From NCBI RefSeq assembly GCF_013349995.1, contig NZ_JABVXF010000021.1, positions 26,781 through 90,780 of the forward strand: a stretch of 64,000 bases of DNA. The letters run 5' to 3'. How positions within the stretch are numbered: the stretch's first letter is position 1; the number at the start of each line of letters is the position of its first letter. The notes under the pieces are model-generated. The model made no database searches and was not told where the DNA came from. It saw nothing but the letters and a program-made list of their open reading frames with translations. The position numbers and the translations under genes were made by a program. This DNA comes from Pseudoalteromonas sp. 0303 (GTDB lineage: Bacteria > Pseudomonadota > Gammaproteobacteria > Enterobacterales > Alteromonadaceae). Positions 39,531 through 48,715 of this stretch are shown here, piece by piece.

Positions 39531-39661
39531 ATATAGAGCCCCAAAGAATTTTTAACATAGTGTATATGAGTTAAATAATCACATAAACAGGATTCTCCTA
39601 ACACTAAGAAGTCCGGATATGGTACACTCGGGCTTAGGTGGGGTTCTGAATAAAAAACAGT

Positions 39662-40894
39662 ATGAAGCATATTCTTTTTGTTACCATGCAATATGGGGAA
39701 GGCTATAATCAAGGTACAGAAAAGTATATCAAAAACCTCTGCGATGAGCTTTCAAAAAGTGACTATAAAATCAGCATACTGTCGACTGACCCTAAAAATA
39801 TCCAAGGCAAGATTAGTAATAAGCTTAAAGATAAAGGCTGGACTCAAGTAACGTCTGATATTGACCCTCACCTCACAAGCTATATTGGTAAGAACAATAT
39901 AGATTTGATTCACCTTGTTCACCCTGGTCATATTGGTTTAGGGGTGGTTGAGTACGCAAAAAAAATAAATATTCCTATTGTTATTACTGTTACAGACTAC
40001 TGGTGGGTATGCCCCAAAAACACTCTAATTACACCATCGGGGTCTTTTTGTGAGGGCAATAAGGACGTGCAAACATGTATAAAATGTATTGCCTCTTCCA
40101 GTGGAAATGAAACTTTCAATAAGCTATCGACACTTCCTTTAGTAAATAAGCTACTCAGCTTAGCACTAAGCATTAAGCTACAACGTAACGGCCAATACAA
40201 ATATTGGAAAAATAGACCAAAAATAACTCAAAGTACACTAAGCGCGGCTGATGCAGTAATTACATTATCAGACACGTCATTACGATTATTTAGAGATAAG
40301 CTAAAATTAAAAAATTTAGCCTATATCCCTACTGGGTTAAACCCAATGTGGCTTGAAAAAAAGCAAGTAAGCGCTGTAAAAAAAGGTGTTAGAAAGGTAG
40401 GTTTTTTAGGTGCTATAGAAAGACATAAAGGGCTTCATATTTTACTTAAGGCAATCAGTAAACTTCACGGCATTGAACTTTATATAGCAGGCCCTTACTC
40501 TGACAAAGTCTATAAAAAAGAACTCGATAGTTATATAAAGAAAGAGAACCTCTTCGTAACTTGGCTCGGTAAGTTAACAGAATCACAAGCAATAAAGTTT
40601 ATTGATAGCATAAACTTGCTCACTGTACCTAGTATTTCACCTGAAAATCAACCACAAGTGATTTTAGAAGCTTTATCTAGAAACACTCCTGTTGTATGCT
40701 CTGACGTTTCCGGTGCGGCGGAACTAGTGCATAGAAAATATACTTACTCGATGCATAATTCATTCGAGCTTGCCGATCTTCTTATTAAGACTCTAGAAAG
40801 TAATGAACCATATGAAAAAGTTTGTCAACTCTTCTCAACTCATGATCAAGCTGAAAAAGTAATTCATATTTATAACAAGGTGTTACAAAAATAA
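39662..40894 (+). CDS. GT4 family glycosyltransferase
   Basis: 410 residues, GT-B fold. N-terminal YNQGTEKYIKNLCDEL, a small cysteine cluster (WVCPKN...CEGNKDVQTCIKCI, ~116-142) typical of a GT4 subgroup, and KVGFLGAIERHKGLHIL with ENQPQVILEALSRNTPV as donor-binding parts. First gene of a plus-strand operon with the ABC exporter pair and a KpsS-like gene; one base separates it from the permease. Substrate unknown. Confidence 0.88.
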   Translation: MKHILFVTMQYGEGYNQGTEKYIKNLCDELSKSDYKISILSTDPKNIQGKISNKLKDKGWTQVTSDIDPHLTSYIGKNNIDLIHLVHPGHIGLGVVEYAKKINIPIVITVTDYWWVCPKNTLITPSGSFCEGNKDVQTCIKCIASSSGNETFNKLSTLPLVNKLLSLALSIKLQRNGQYKYWKNRPKITQSTLSAADAVITLSDTSLRLFRDKLKLKNLAYIPTGLNPMWLEKKQVSAVKKGVRKVGFLGAIERHKGLHILLKAISKLHGIELYIAGPYSDKVYKKELDSYIKKENLFVTWLGKLTESQAIKFIDSINLLTVPSISPENQPQVILEALSRNTPVVCSDVSGAAELVHRKYTYSMHNSFELADLLIKTLESNEPYEKVCQLFSTHDQAEKVIHIYNKVLQK

Positions 40895-40895
40895 T

Positions 40896-41672
40896 ATGTT
40901 TTTAGTATCAAAACATTATAGAGATATAATTTTCCAAAAAGCAAAAGTGCAACTTAAATCAGAAGCATCAAAAACTTATCTGAGCTTTTTGTGGTGGGTA
41001 ATTGAGCCAACAATTTTTATGGGCATATACTATTTAGTATTTGGCATTATCCTTCAGCGTGGTACTGAAGATTTTATTCCGTTTTTATTAATTGGCTTAA
41101 TTACATGGCGCTGGTTTTCTAATTCAATCTCGAGCTGCAGTAACTCGATTAATGGCAGCATGTCGTTAATTAACCAAATTAACTTTCCAAAAGTGATTCT
41201 ACCAAGCATTACCCTTGTTGTGGTTGCGTTTAAGTTTTTTATTATATTTGCTTTATTACTTTGCTTTTTATGGTGGTATGGCTTCCCTATTACTCAAGCA
41301 TATGTGTATTTACCTTTAGTGCTATTTGTACAGCACTGTATAAACACTGCATGTGCAAACCTTATTGCACTGTTAGTCCCCTTTATTCCTGACGTAAAAG
41401 AAATTATTAGGCCCGTGCTACGCATCGCTTTTTATCTTTCGGGTGTTATTTACGCAGTGGATCGTTTACCAACTGAATATCAAGTTTATTTTGACTACAA
41501 CCCAATGTCACAAATCATAAAAGCCTATCGCGATATTCTGATGTATGCGACCGCGCCAAATTTAGTTGAGCTAGCCAAGTATTTAGCCTTTGCTATGCTC
41601 GCAGTTGTAGCATCTCATTTAATGTTGAGAAAATTTGATCCTATTTTTGCAAGAGTATTAATACAACGATGA
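40896..41672 (+). CDS. ABC-2 polysaccharide export permease (Wzm/KpsM type)
   Basis: 258 residues with six membrane helices. N-terminal amphipathic KSEASKTYLSFLWWVIEPTI and the C-terminal YNPMSQIIKAYRDILM are conserved in O-antigen and capsule exporters. The partner ATPase follows with a four-base overlap. It moves a lipid-linked polysaccharide across the inner membrane, so this locus makes a polymer that is completed in the cytoplasm rather than by Wzy; no wzx or wzy is seen in the window. Confidence 0.9.
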   Translation: MFLVSKHYRDIIFQKAKVQLKSEASKTYLSFLWWVIEPTIFMGIYYLVFGIILQRGTEDFIPFLLIGLITWRWFSNSISSCSNSINGSMSLINQINFPKVILPSITLVVVAFKFFIIFALLLCFLWWYGFPITQAYVYLPLVLFVQHCINTACANLIALLVPFIPDVKEIIRPVLRIAFYLSGVIYAVDRLPTEYQVYFDYNPMSQIIKAYRDILMYATAPNLVELAKYLAFAMLAVVASHLMLRKFDPIFARVLIQR

Positions 41673-42364
41673 GCCAACCAGTTATTACATTAGAAAATAT
41701 AGGTGTTACTTATAAAAGTGGTATACCTATTTTTAAGCAACGTTCAGTTCATCAAGCACTGAAAGATATTTCATTTGAGCTGTGCCATGGTGACTCACTT
41801 GGCGTAATTGGTAGAAATGGAGTTGGAAAAAGCACCCTGTTAAAACTGCTAAATGGCACAATCCAACCCGATCAGGGAACAATAATTAACCATGGTTTTA
41901 CGACCACCCTGCTCACCTTAAGTTTAGGTTTTGATGGCAATGTAACAGGTAGAGACAACGCCATCCTTAGCGGTATGCTAATGGGACTGTCAAAAAACGA
42001 AGTTAAAAGTAAACTCGATGAAATTATTGAGTTTTCAGAGCTTGGGAAGTTTATTGACGAACCGGTAAAAAATTACTCAACGGGTATGAAACAAAGGCTC
42101 GGGTTTGCCATTGCTATTCATGTAAAAACCGATGTATTACTTATAGACGAAACGCTCTCTGTTGGCGATGCCCGCTTTAAGAAAAAGTCAAAAAAAGTAA
42201 TGGAAGACAAACTGCTTTCGGGCGACACCATTGTGTTGGTAAGCCATAGCCCTGGTACCATCAAAAAGCTATGCAACAAAGCAGTTTGGATAGAAGAAGG
42301 CGTAGTGCAAATGACAGGTACTCCAGCCGAAGTGCTAAAAGAATATGAAGCAGTAAATGGTTAG
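41669..42364 (+). CDS. ABC polysaccharide export ATPase (Wzt/KpsT type)
   Basis: 231 residues. Walker A GRNGVGKST (~51-59), signature NYSTGMKQRLGFAIA, Walker B VLLIDETLSVGD. It ends soon after the nucleotide-binding domain, without the C-terminal carbohydrate-binding domain found in Wzt of E. coli O8/O9a, so it is of KpsT length. This points to export that does not depend on a chain-end modification read by the ATPase. Confidence 0.9.
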   Translation: MSQPVITLENIGVTYKSGIPIFKQRSVHQALKDISFELCHGDSLGVIGRNGVGKSTLLKLLNGTIQPDQGTIINHGFTTTLLTLSLGFDGNVTGRDNAILSGMLMGLSKNEVKSKLDEIIEFSELGKFIDEPVKNYSTGMKQRLGFAIAIHVKTDVLLIDETLSVGDARFKKKSKKVMEDKLLSGDTIVLVSHSPGTIKKLCNKAVWIEEGVVQMTGTPAEVLKEYEAVNG

Positions 42365-42373
42365 CACAATACA

Positions 42374-43528
42374 ATGAGAATCCTCATTTATGAACCTTTA
42401 GCAGATATGGTTAAAGCGCCCTTTTTTAGTAGTTTAGGTACGCAATTAGCAAGCGAAGGACACGATGTTATTATCGCTTGCGAGCAAAAAGTAATTTACA
42501 CACTACAAGGACGCTTAACTGAAAAAGGTGTAATAAACTGCACTTCAACAATCTGCGCCCACATAGCAAGTAATAAGAGCATACGTTACACCTGCTTTAT
42601 GCCCAACAATAAAGCACTATACAAAAATGTATCTCAGCACACATTAGCCGATAAGCTCAATACCATAGCACGCTATAGAAACTCCTTTTATAGCCAATTG
42701 CTCAATGAGTTCAACCCAGACCTAATATACATTTGGAATGGTCAAGCCGAACACCAGCAAGACTTTGTAATTCTAGCTAAAAATTTAGGCTTTAAGTTTA
42801 ACTACCTTGAGTTGGGTTGGTTTCCGCAAAAAAATCACTACTACATTGATCCTATAGGAGTCAACGCAAACAGCTCAATTGCAAATCTAAAACCTTACAC
42901 TCTAAAAAAAGCGGAAAAAGACAAGTTAGAGCAATGGGTAGCTGAGTACACAAAACCATATTCAAATATAGACACAAAGAAAAAGCAGATACTTGTACCT
43001 CTTCAAGTTGATACAGATACAAATATCACTAATCACTCCCCATTTTCAAACATGCGAGAGTTTATCGAATATCTTGAACTCGCTATTCCAGATACCTATA
43101 CAGTTATTATTCGTCCTCACCCTCTAGCACAATATGCGTATTCAATTAAATCTCAAAAACCAAACTTTTTCTTCAATACGAAAGTTGAGCTTTATGAATT
43201 GATAGCTCAATCTGAATATATTATCGGTATTAACAGTACAGTTTTACTAGAAGGTATATGTTTTGGAAAAAAAGTGTGCGCTCTTGGAGAAGGAATTATT
43301 CCAAAACGAAGCTTGGATAACTTTCTAACTAAAAATGAAAATGATGATCTTAGTTATCTACTGTACAATTTGATATTTAAGTATCAAAAAGAAATTATCT
43401 TGAACTTCAAAAAAAAGAATCCGGTCAATGTCTCTCGCGACATAAGACTAAAAAAACTTAATCAAATTAAAGTTCATATTTATAAAAACCTTTATAAACT
43501 TACCAACTACTTAAGATCAGTTTTATAG
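42374..43528 (+). CDS. KpsS/LipB-like capsule synthesis protein, paralogue of the 54715 gene
   Basis: 384 residues. LVPLQVDTDTNITNHSPFSN (207-226), IIRPHP (245-250) and IIGINSTVLLEG are the motifs of the capsule-synthesis family that includes KpsS/LipB and KpsC, beta-Kdo transferases for the lipid linker. It shares IWNG, GWF, YIDPxGVN, VPLQVDTDxNIxNHSPFS and RPHP in the same order with the protein at 54715, so they are paralogues. Ten bases after the Wzt-type gene. Possible donors are CMP-Kdo or another CMP-sugar such as CMP-pseudaminic acid. Its 3' end overlaps the remnant of a convergent acyltransferase. Confidence 0.72.
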   Translation: MRILIYEPLADMVKAPFFSSLGTQLASEGHDVIIACEQKVIYTLQGRLTEKGVINCTSTICAHIASNKSIRYTCFMPNNKALYKNVSQHTLADKLNTIARYRNSFYSQLLNEFNPDLIYIWNGQAEHQQDFVILAKNLGFKFNYLELGWFPQKNHYYIDPIGVNANSSIANLKPYTLKKAEKDKLEQWVAEYTKPYSNIDTKKKQILVPLQVDTDTNITNHSPFSNMREFIEYLELAIPDTYTVIIRPHPLAQYAYSIKSQKPNFFFNTKVELYELIAQSEYIIGINSTVLLEGICFGKKVCALGEGIIPKRSLDNFLTKNENDDLSYLLYNLIFKYQKEIILNFKKKNPVNVSRDIRLKKLNQIKVHIYKNLYKLTNYLRSVL

Positions 43529-43995
43529 AGAAAACTATTAAACTCTTGATTATTTTTGAAAAAACACCAAACTCATGAATTGCTTCTGGGCTTAAATGAA
43601 AGCGGTCCCAAAATATGGGCGTTTTATTTCTTTGTTCATCCAACCAAAGTCCGCACCTCCCACCCGAACAAAAAAAGCTTTGTGTATCTATAAAGTCAAC
43701 CCCTTCAGACAGAGCTAGGTGTACAAATACACAAATAAAATTAAGAAAAACAATACAGGCACTAAAGGAGGAAATAAGCGCCTCATACGACGCATAAAAA
43801 GTCGGCTAATGAAAACTTTCCAGCTTTTGATTCACGTAAGATTATTCGAGTTATCAAATAACCAGACACAACAAAGAATACATCAACTCCAATAAAGCCT
43901 CCTGAGAAAGCTTGGTAGCCTGCGTGATAAAATACAACGGCAAATATTGCAACAGCTCTTAACCCGTCGATCTCTGGAGAGTACTTAAAATTCAT
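43500..43995 (-). pseudogene. decayed OafA/YrhL-type acyltransferase with SGNH tail
   Basis: The minus strand starts at an ATG (43995) with FKYSPEIDGLRAVAIFAVVFYH, GGFIGVDVFFVVSGYLI and SLADF, the N-terminal signature of Acyltransferase 3. The frame breaks at the A5 run 43796-43800; in the next frame MRRMRRLFPPLVPVLFF continues to a TAG at 43715. Then, in another frame, FIDTQSFFC...CGLWLDEQ and IFWDRFHLSPEAIHEFG give the C-terminal end of the SGNH domain, ending at TAA 43500. So the N-terminal ~95 and C-terminal ~65 codons survive and some 400-500 between are deleted. It formerly O-acetylated a surface glycan. Confidence 0.88.
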
Positions 43996-44024
43996 AGCAA
44001 TAATACGAAAGTTAACAGCAGAAA

Positions 44025-44705
44025 TTACCCTAGAATACGCTCAACAAAAAAAGCCTCTGCCTTGCCAAAGCCATGCGTTGCGCCTCTTAATGTTGCTAGC
44101 GCTTCAACGCATTCATAACTTCTGCTATGTGGAAACGCTCTCATTTCTTCGCTATATTGCTGTAAAGCTTTATATTTGAGGTCCCAATAATTTGTAATAT
44201 TTACAATATATTGAGGCCTAAATGAAGAAAGCGAAGGCGAATTCCACTCTGTACTTGATAGCACTTCAAAAGATAAAATTTTATTAACCGAAGACCAAGC
44301 TTGCGGGCGACATGCGGTCATTACAGCTTTGTGGGTTATTTGGTGGTCTACATTAAGATCATTTAAAAAATGTGTATATACAATTGATGGCGACACCTTC
44401 GCAATAACGTTTTCAATTGCTTGAGCCACGCTTAATAAGGGAATAGAGTCCATTTGGTTATCAGGAAAGTCATACTGTGTAAAATGCTTAACACCTAAGA
44501 CTTCTAAGGCCGATTGCGCAGCACTTTTTCTCGTTATAGCTTGTGTTTGACTTAACTTTTGCGTATCTCTTGATGACACACCATTAGTCATAAAAACAAC
44601 ATGAACCTCGTCACCATTAGCAATATGCTTTGCAATAGTCCCTGCACACCCTAACGCTTCATCGTCAGAGTGTGCAGCTACTACTAATACACTTTCACTA
44701 GTCAC
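44025..44705 (-). CDS. PIG-L family deacetylase in the pse operon
   Basis: About 226 residues of the PIG-L/LmbE family. The zinc motif is VVAAHSDDEALGCAG (AHxDDE form), and the later ligand lies in YTHFLNDLNVDHQITH. PIG-L enzymes remove N-acetyl groups from sugars. The ATG at 44741 lies inside pseI; the GTG at 44705 overlaps the pseI stop by eight bases and is preferred. Last intact gene of the pse operon. It may deacetylate pseudaminic acid or a precursor, making room for another acyl group. Confidence 0.85.
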   Translation of the reverse strand: MTSESVLVVAAHSDDEALGCAGTIAKHIANGDEVHVVFMTNGVSSRDTQKLSQTQAITRKSAAQSALEVLGVKHFTQYDFPDNQMDSIPLLSVAQAIENVIAKVSPSIVYTHFLNDLNVDHQITHKAVMTACRPQAWSSVNKILSFEVLSSTEWNSPSLSSFRPQYIVNITNYWDLKYKALQQYSEEMRAFPHSRSYECVEALATLRGATHGFGKAEAFFVERILG

Positions 44706-45756
44706 TAAGCAGCTCCCAATTAACAGGTGTACCTCTTTCAATAAACTTGGTTGCTTTTTTACCTATTACATCATCAAAATGTTTAGGTGCTAAGCCATAA
44801 CCAGGTCGAATACGACGAACATGCGCTTCTGTAAGAAGCTCACCTTCATTGATATCTTTTACAATATAAAGTGAACGCCTGAAACGAGCATTTTGTTCCT
44901 CAACAGGCTTTCTTTCATAGCCCGCGTTACCGATAGCAGCATGTGCAGCTTCGGTATCTTCAACAAGGCGTTTCAACTCATCAGGTTCTATTGAAAAAGA
45001 AGAATCAGGTCCTTTGTCGTTCCTATCCAAAATAAAATGCTTTTCTATTAAACATGCACCAAGCGCTATGGAAGCTACTGAAACAACCGTCCCCAATGTG
45101 TGATCTGACAATCCAGAAATAACGTCAAACTTATTAGCTAAATCAGGAATTGTCGCTAGATTTGCTTGTTCATATGGCGCCGGATAAGCACTAATGCAAT
45201 GAAGTACTACCAAGTCATCACAACCGTTTTCTCGTGCAGTTTTGATAGCTTCCTCAATTTCAGCTAGATTAGCCATTCCTGTTGACATAATCATTGGTTT
45301 ACCTGTTTCTGCCACCCTTTTGATTAAAGGCAAATCCGTTAACTCAAAGGAAGCAATTTTATATGCCGGTGCATCAAGGTCTTCTAATAATTCAACGGCA
45401 CTCTCATCAAAAGGAGTAGAAAATACAGTAATTCCGACTTCTTTAGCTTTTTCAAACAACTGCTTGTGCCATTCAAATGGAGTATGAGCTTCTTGATACA
45501 ATTGATACAAATTATGACCGTCCCACAAACCACCTTTAATTTGAAAGTCTTCTTTATCACAATCAATAGTCATCGTATCGGGTGTATAAGTTTGTAATTT
45601 TATTGCATCTGCGCCACACTTTGCCGCTTCTTCTATTGTTTTGAAAGCATTTTCAATGCTACCGTTGTGGTTAGCAGATAGTTCAGCGATGATATAAGGC
45701 TTAAATTCTGGACCAATTTTCTTACCATCAATTTCTATATATTTTTTATTAATCAT
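44698..45756 (-). CDS. pseI: pseudaminic acid synthase PseI
   Basis: 352 residues of the NeuB family: IIAELSANHNGSIENA (~21-36), a TIM barrel with DAIKLQTYTPDTM, and a C-terminal SAF antifreeze-like domain (~290-350). It condenses 2,4-diacetamido-2,4,6-trideoxy-L-altrose with PEP to pseudaminic acid. It begins after the formyltransferase gene with a seven-base gap. The SANHNG motif and the surrounding pse genes make PseI likelier than NeuB or LegI. Confidence 0.93.
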   Translation of the reverse strand: MINKKYIEIDGKKIGPEFKPYIIAELSANHNGSIENAFKTIEEAAKCGADAIKLQTYTPDTMTIDCDKEDFQIKGGLWDGHNLYQLYQEAHTPFEWHKQLFEKAKEVGITVFSTPFDESAVELLEDLDAPAYKIASFELTDLPLIKRVAETGKPMIMSTGMANLAEIEEAIKTARENGCDDLVVLHCISAYPAPYEQANLATIPDLANKFDVISGLSDHTLGTVVSVASIALGACLIEKHFILDRNDKGPDSSFSIEPDELKRLVEDTEAAHAAIGNAGYERKPVEEQNARFRRSLYIVKDINEGELLTEAHVRRIRPGYGLAPKHFDDVIGKKATKFIERGTPVNWELLSD

Positions 45757-45763
45757 ATTTTCT

Positions 45764-46450
45764 CTATTTTGTTCGAGGTTTAATTATTACACGCGCGGCA
45801 ACAGCATCATCTTCAAGTTTCAGTTCAGCAGAATCCAACTCCAGTGTGTAGTCGCCGTATTCAAGAAACGCCTTAGGGTAGCCTTCTGCATCCAACATTC
45901 GAATAAAATCGTATATTTTTTCTAGTTCTAAATTTTCACTCAATCGGCTTTCTGCTGGTGTTCTTCTTTTAAACTCTACAACTTCTCCCACTTGTTCTTG
46001 CGGAATAGGTTCAAAAGAAACAATATTTTTTATCATCTCAAATGTTAGTTCCGAACAGCGCTTTAAAATTTCTTGTGCACTGCCTTCCAAAGACAAATCA
46101 CTTTTCATATATACAGGTCCTGCATCTAATAAACGTTCCATCTTTAAAGCCGTTAATTTAGTTGAGTGATGCCCCCTAATTATCAAGTTTTGAAGTGGAC
46201 TACCACCTCTTCCATATGGAACATCAGCCATATGAAAACAAACACATTCGAAATTCTCAACAATACTACTAGGTACAATCCAACTCCAATGTGGGAAAAA
46301 TATGTACTTTGGATTGATTTCAGCGATTCTTTCGTAAGTCAGATCTTCTTTAGAATCTATTAAAAACCAATTCCCAGACATCTCTCTTTTGAGCTTACTA
46401 AAATTTCGCACATTCCAAGATTTTACGGTAGCTATAATAAAGTTATGCAT
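45764..46450 (-). CDS. formyltransferase-like protein (PseJ-type) in the pse operon
   Basis: 228 residues with a formyltransferase fold: FFPHWSWIVP and CFHMADVPYGRGGSPLQN (71-88), the family equivalents of the Met-tRNA formyltransferase catalytic loop, with His73 and an Asp near 109 (ERLLDAGPVYM) in the expected places. Such proteins use formyl-tetrahydrofolate and have been shown in other bacteria to formylate an amino group of pseudaminic acid precursors (Pse5Ac7Fo). Overlaps pseH by eight bases. Its target here is unknown, because a PseH acetyltransferase is also present. Confidence 0.82.
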   Translation of the reverse strand: MHNFIIATVKSWNVRNFSKLKREMSGNWFLIDSKEDLTYERIAEINPKYIFFPHWSWIVPSSIVENFECVCFHMADVPYGRGGSPLQNLIIRGHHSTKLTALKMERLLDAGPVYMKSDLSLEGSAQEILKRCSELTFEMIKNIVSFEPIPQEQVGEVVEFKRRTPAESRLSENLELEKIYDFIRMLDAEGYPKAFLEYGDYTLELDSAELKLEDDAVAARVIIKPRTK

Positions 46451-46922
46451 AATATAGCCTCAGCTCAATACACGGGATATCATTAATATTTTTACGCTTA
46501 ACTTCTTTAAACCCACAGCTCAAAAATAGCTTATATGAGGCTAAATTACTTTCAAATACAACCGCAACCACAGTATTAACCTTCTTGCTGTTGAAACCTG
46601 AGTTAAGTTCCGATACAGCACAATTCAGTAATTTTTTTCCGTACCCCAACCCTTTCACGTTCGGTGCTACATGAATATCTATTTCACACTCTCCTGGTGA
46701 AACCTCATCAAATCTAACTTGCCCTACAGGTTTGTCGGCAATTGTACCAATAAAAAGGTGTGTAGAGGGCGATGCTAACTTTCTTTTCAGCCAACCTAAG
46801 TGATCACTATATACAATCGATTCAACATTGAAAGAATTTGCTCTGACTTCACGATCATTCGCCCAGGAAAAAAGCAACTTAGCGTCTTCAAGTTGCGCCA
46901 TTCTTAATTTAATTTCTTGCAT
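46443..46922 (-). CDS. pseH: PseH-like GNAT acetyltransferase
   Basis: 159 residues: LRMAQLEDAKLLFSWANDREVRANSF is the N-terminal region common in PseH-type GNAT proteins, and VAPNVKGLGYGKKLLNCAV contains the acetyl-CoA-binding loop. It should acetylate the 4-amino group of UDP-4-amino-4,6-dideoxy-N-acetyl-beta-L-altrosamine. Overlaps pseG by 14 bases. Relatives are often fused to PseG, which supports the pairing. Confidence 0.87.
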   Translation of the reverse strand: MQEIKLRMAQLEDAKLLFSWANDREVRANSFNVESIVYSDHLGWLKRKLASPSTHLFIGTIADKPVGQVRFDEVSPGECEIDIHVAPNVKGLGYGKKLLNCAVSELNSGFNSKKVNTVVAVVFESNLASYKLFLSCGFKEVKRKNINDIPCIELRLYYA

Positions 46923-48024
46923 ACTTATCCTTAATAATCTCTGCTAACACTTTACTTGCACCTAGACCGTCACATATAGCCTTCATATTTTGCACATGTG
47001 TTCTATAGGAACTAGCTGATGCCATTAACATACCAATAAAACCATCTATTTTTTTTATCGATACATCATGAATGTTGCCAGCCAAAACTGTAAGGTTACG
47101 AATTTCTAAATTTTTTAGAATATCTAGTTGATTATCTGCAATTGCAATTGAGGCAAAAGGCAAGCCAATTGCACATCGCTCCCAAGTTGTACTTCCCGGT
47201 GCGCCTATGCAAAAGTCGCTTTCTCTCATTATTTCTGCCATATTGTTCACATCGACAAGTAGACGAGAGTCAGGGTGATTATTCAGTTCTGATTTAACCG
47301 TTTTAATATGGGGGTTGCTACTACTTGTTACACAAGTTATTCTCAGCTGTTCATAATACGAGCTAAACTTTAAAGCCTTCAACACGTTAGTTGTAACGTT
47401 ATCTTTATCTGCACCGCCAAGAGAAATTAAAACATTAATTAAACTCTCGTTGTTACATTTATATTCAGTCTCAATATTTGAACAAAACTCTTTGCGCAAT
47501 AAAGCAAATCTACTCCCAATCATTAAAGAAGTATTTGATGGAACCAGATCAAGGTAGTCTAATTCTGATTTACCAAATGTTTGATCTAAAAGCCAATCAC
47601 ATTCATGGTGTCGATCACTAAGATCATCAATAACTAGAATAGGTGCCACTTTTCTGATACGCCTTTCCCATGGAGCGCCTAACGCATAGTGATCCACAAC
47701 AACAAATAAAGGTGGCTTAGCTTGAGTATCTGCAAACTCAACTAGCTTTTGATAAGTATATTCTGCATCTTCTAACTCGCTTCCTTTCAACCAGATAGAA
47801 TGAGGGTAAGATTTATCAGGCTCCCCCTTGAGTTCAGGTAAAGTAACCAAAACCCCTTTCAATGCTTTCAGTTTACGTTCAATAAAGTCAGGGCAAGACC
47901 TTGTAAACAGTACAGGAAATATATCTTCCTCCAATGCCCACTCGGCTAACGCTAGACATCTCATCGCATGTCCTAACCCTATTTCAGAAGAAGCGTCACA
48001 GCGAATTGCAAACCAATTGCTCAC
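46909..48024 (-). CDS. pseG: UDP-2,4-diacetamido-2,4,6-trideoxy-beta-L-altropyranose hydrolase PseG
   Basis: 371 residues of GT-B type like MurG. FAIRCDASSEIGLGHAMRCLALA is the first glycine loop with the catalytic His19, and VDHYALG, NVLISLGGADKDN and GAPGSTTWERCAIGLP follow. It removes UDP from the C1 position to give the free sugar for PseI. Overlaps pseH; one base after the pseF stop. Confidence 0.93.
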   Translation of the reverse strand: MSNWFAIRCDASSEIGLGHAMRCLALAEWALEEDIFPVLFTRSCPDFIERKLKALKGVLVTLPELKGEPDKSYPHSIWLKGSELEDAEYTYQKLVEFADTQAKPPLFVVVDHYALGAPWERRIRKVAPILVIDDLSDRHHECDWLLDQTFGKSELDYLDLVPSNTSLMIGSRFALLRKEFCSNIETEYKCNNESLINVLISLGGADKDNVTTNVLKALKFSSYYEQLRITCVTSSSNPHIKTVKSELNNHPDSRLLVDVNNMAEIMRESDFCIGAPGSTTWERCAIGLPFASIAIADNQLDILKNLEIRNLTVLAGNIHDVSIKKIDGFIGMLMASASSYRTHVQNMKAICDGLGASKVLAEIIKDKYARN

Positions 48025-48025
48025 C

Positions 48026-48715
48026 TTAATTCCTCAGCGCTGCGCTTAATAGTTCTGCTAACTCCCAATCCTCCGGCGTATCAATATCTTGAACACGCTT
48101 TCTTGGTAGAATAACAGGACGACTATGGGTTGAAAAAAATGGCATCTCCTTTTCTATAGCCTCTACTTTACACCAATAAAACTGCCCGGCATCATGAAAT
48201 GCCTCAGGTAAATCTTGCGACCGTGTGTTTAAATGCTCAGGTTGAAACATCTCTACCTGAGACTGTTGATTTAGATAAAATGCGCGCTGAATAGGAAATG
48301 GAAAACTTGTCGCACTAAATGCATACATAACATCTTTGTTAGTTAGATAGTTACGCCCTTTTTGTAAATCTTCAACTTGAATAAAAGGTGCTGTTGCATA
48401 AATACAGCAAATATTATCGAATTGCCAATTGGCATTTTTACACCAAGAAATGGCATGTTGAAGAACATCCATCGTTGTCGCATGATCGTCAGAAATATTG
48501 TCAGGCCTTAAAAACGGTACTTCAGCACCGTACTGACGTGCAACATCAGCTATTTCTTGGTCATCCGTTGAAACTATGATTCGCTCGAAGCAGCCAGATG
48601 CTTTGGCAGCTTCAATTGAATACGCGATCATTGGTTTCCCATAAAATTCTTTTATATTTTTTCTCGGTATACGCTTGCTGCCGCCTCGCGCAGGTATAAT
48701 TGCGATGCTTTTCAT
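48026..48715 (-). CDS. pseF: pseudaminic acid cytidylyltransferase PseF
   Basis: 229 residues of the CMP-NeuA family: IIPARGGSKRIPRKNIKEF (~6-24) binds CTP, then IVSTDDQEIADVA. It activates pseudaminic acid as CMP-Pse. Overlaps pseC by four bases. PseF rather than NeuA because of the neighbours. Confidence 0.93.
   Translation of the reverse strand: MKSIAIIPARGGSKRIPRKNIKEFYGKPMIAYSIEAAKASGCFERIIVSTDDQEIADVARQYGAEVPFLRPDNISDDHATTMDVLQHAISWCKNANWQFDNICCIYATAPFIQVEDLQKGRNYLTNKDVMYAFSATSFPFPIQRAFYLNQQSQVEMFQPEHLNTRSQDLPEAFHDAGQFYWCKVEAIEKEMPFFSTHSRPVILPRKRVQDIDTPEDWELAELLSAALRN

Noticed and set aside
43615..43797. 60-codon plus-strand frame
   Set aside because: It is antisense to the acyltransferase remnant, whose minus-strand motifs explain the region.
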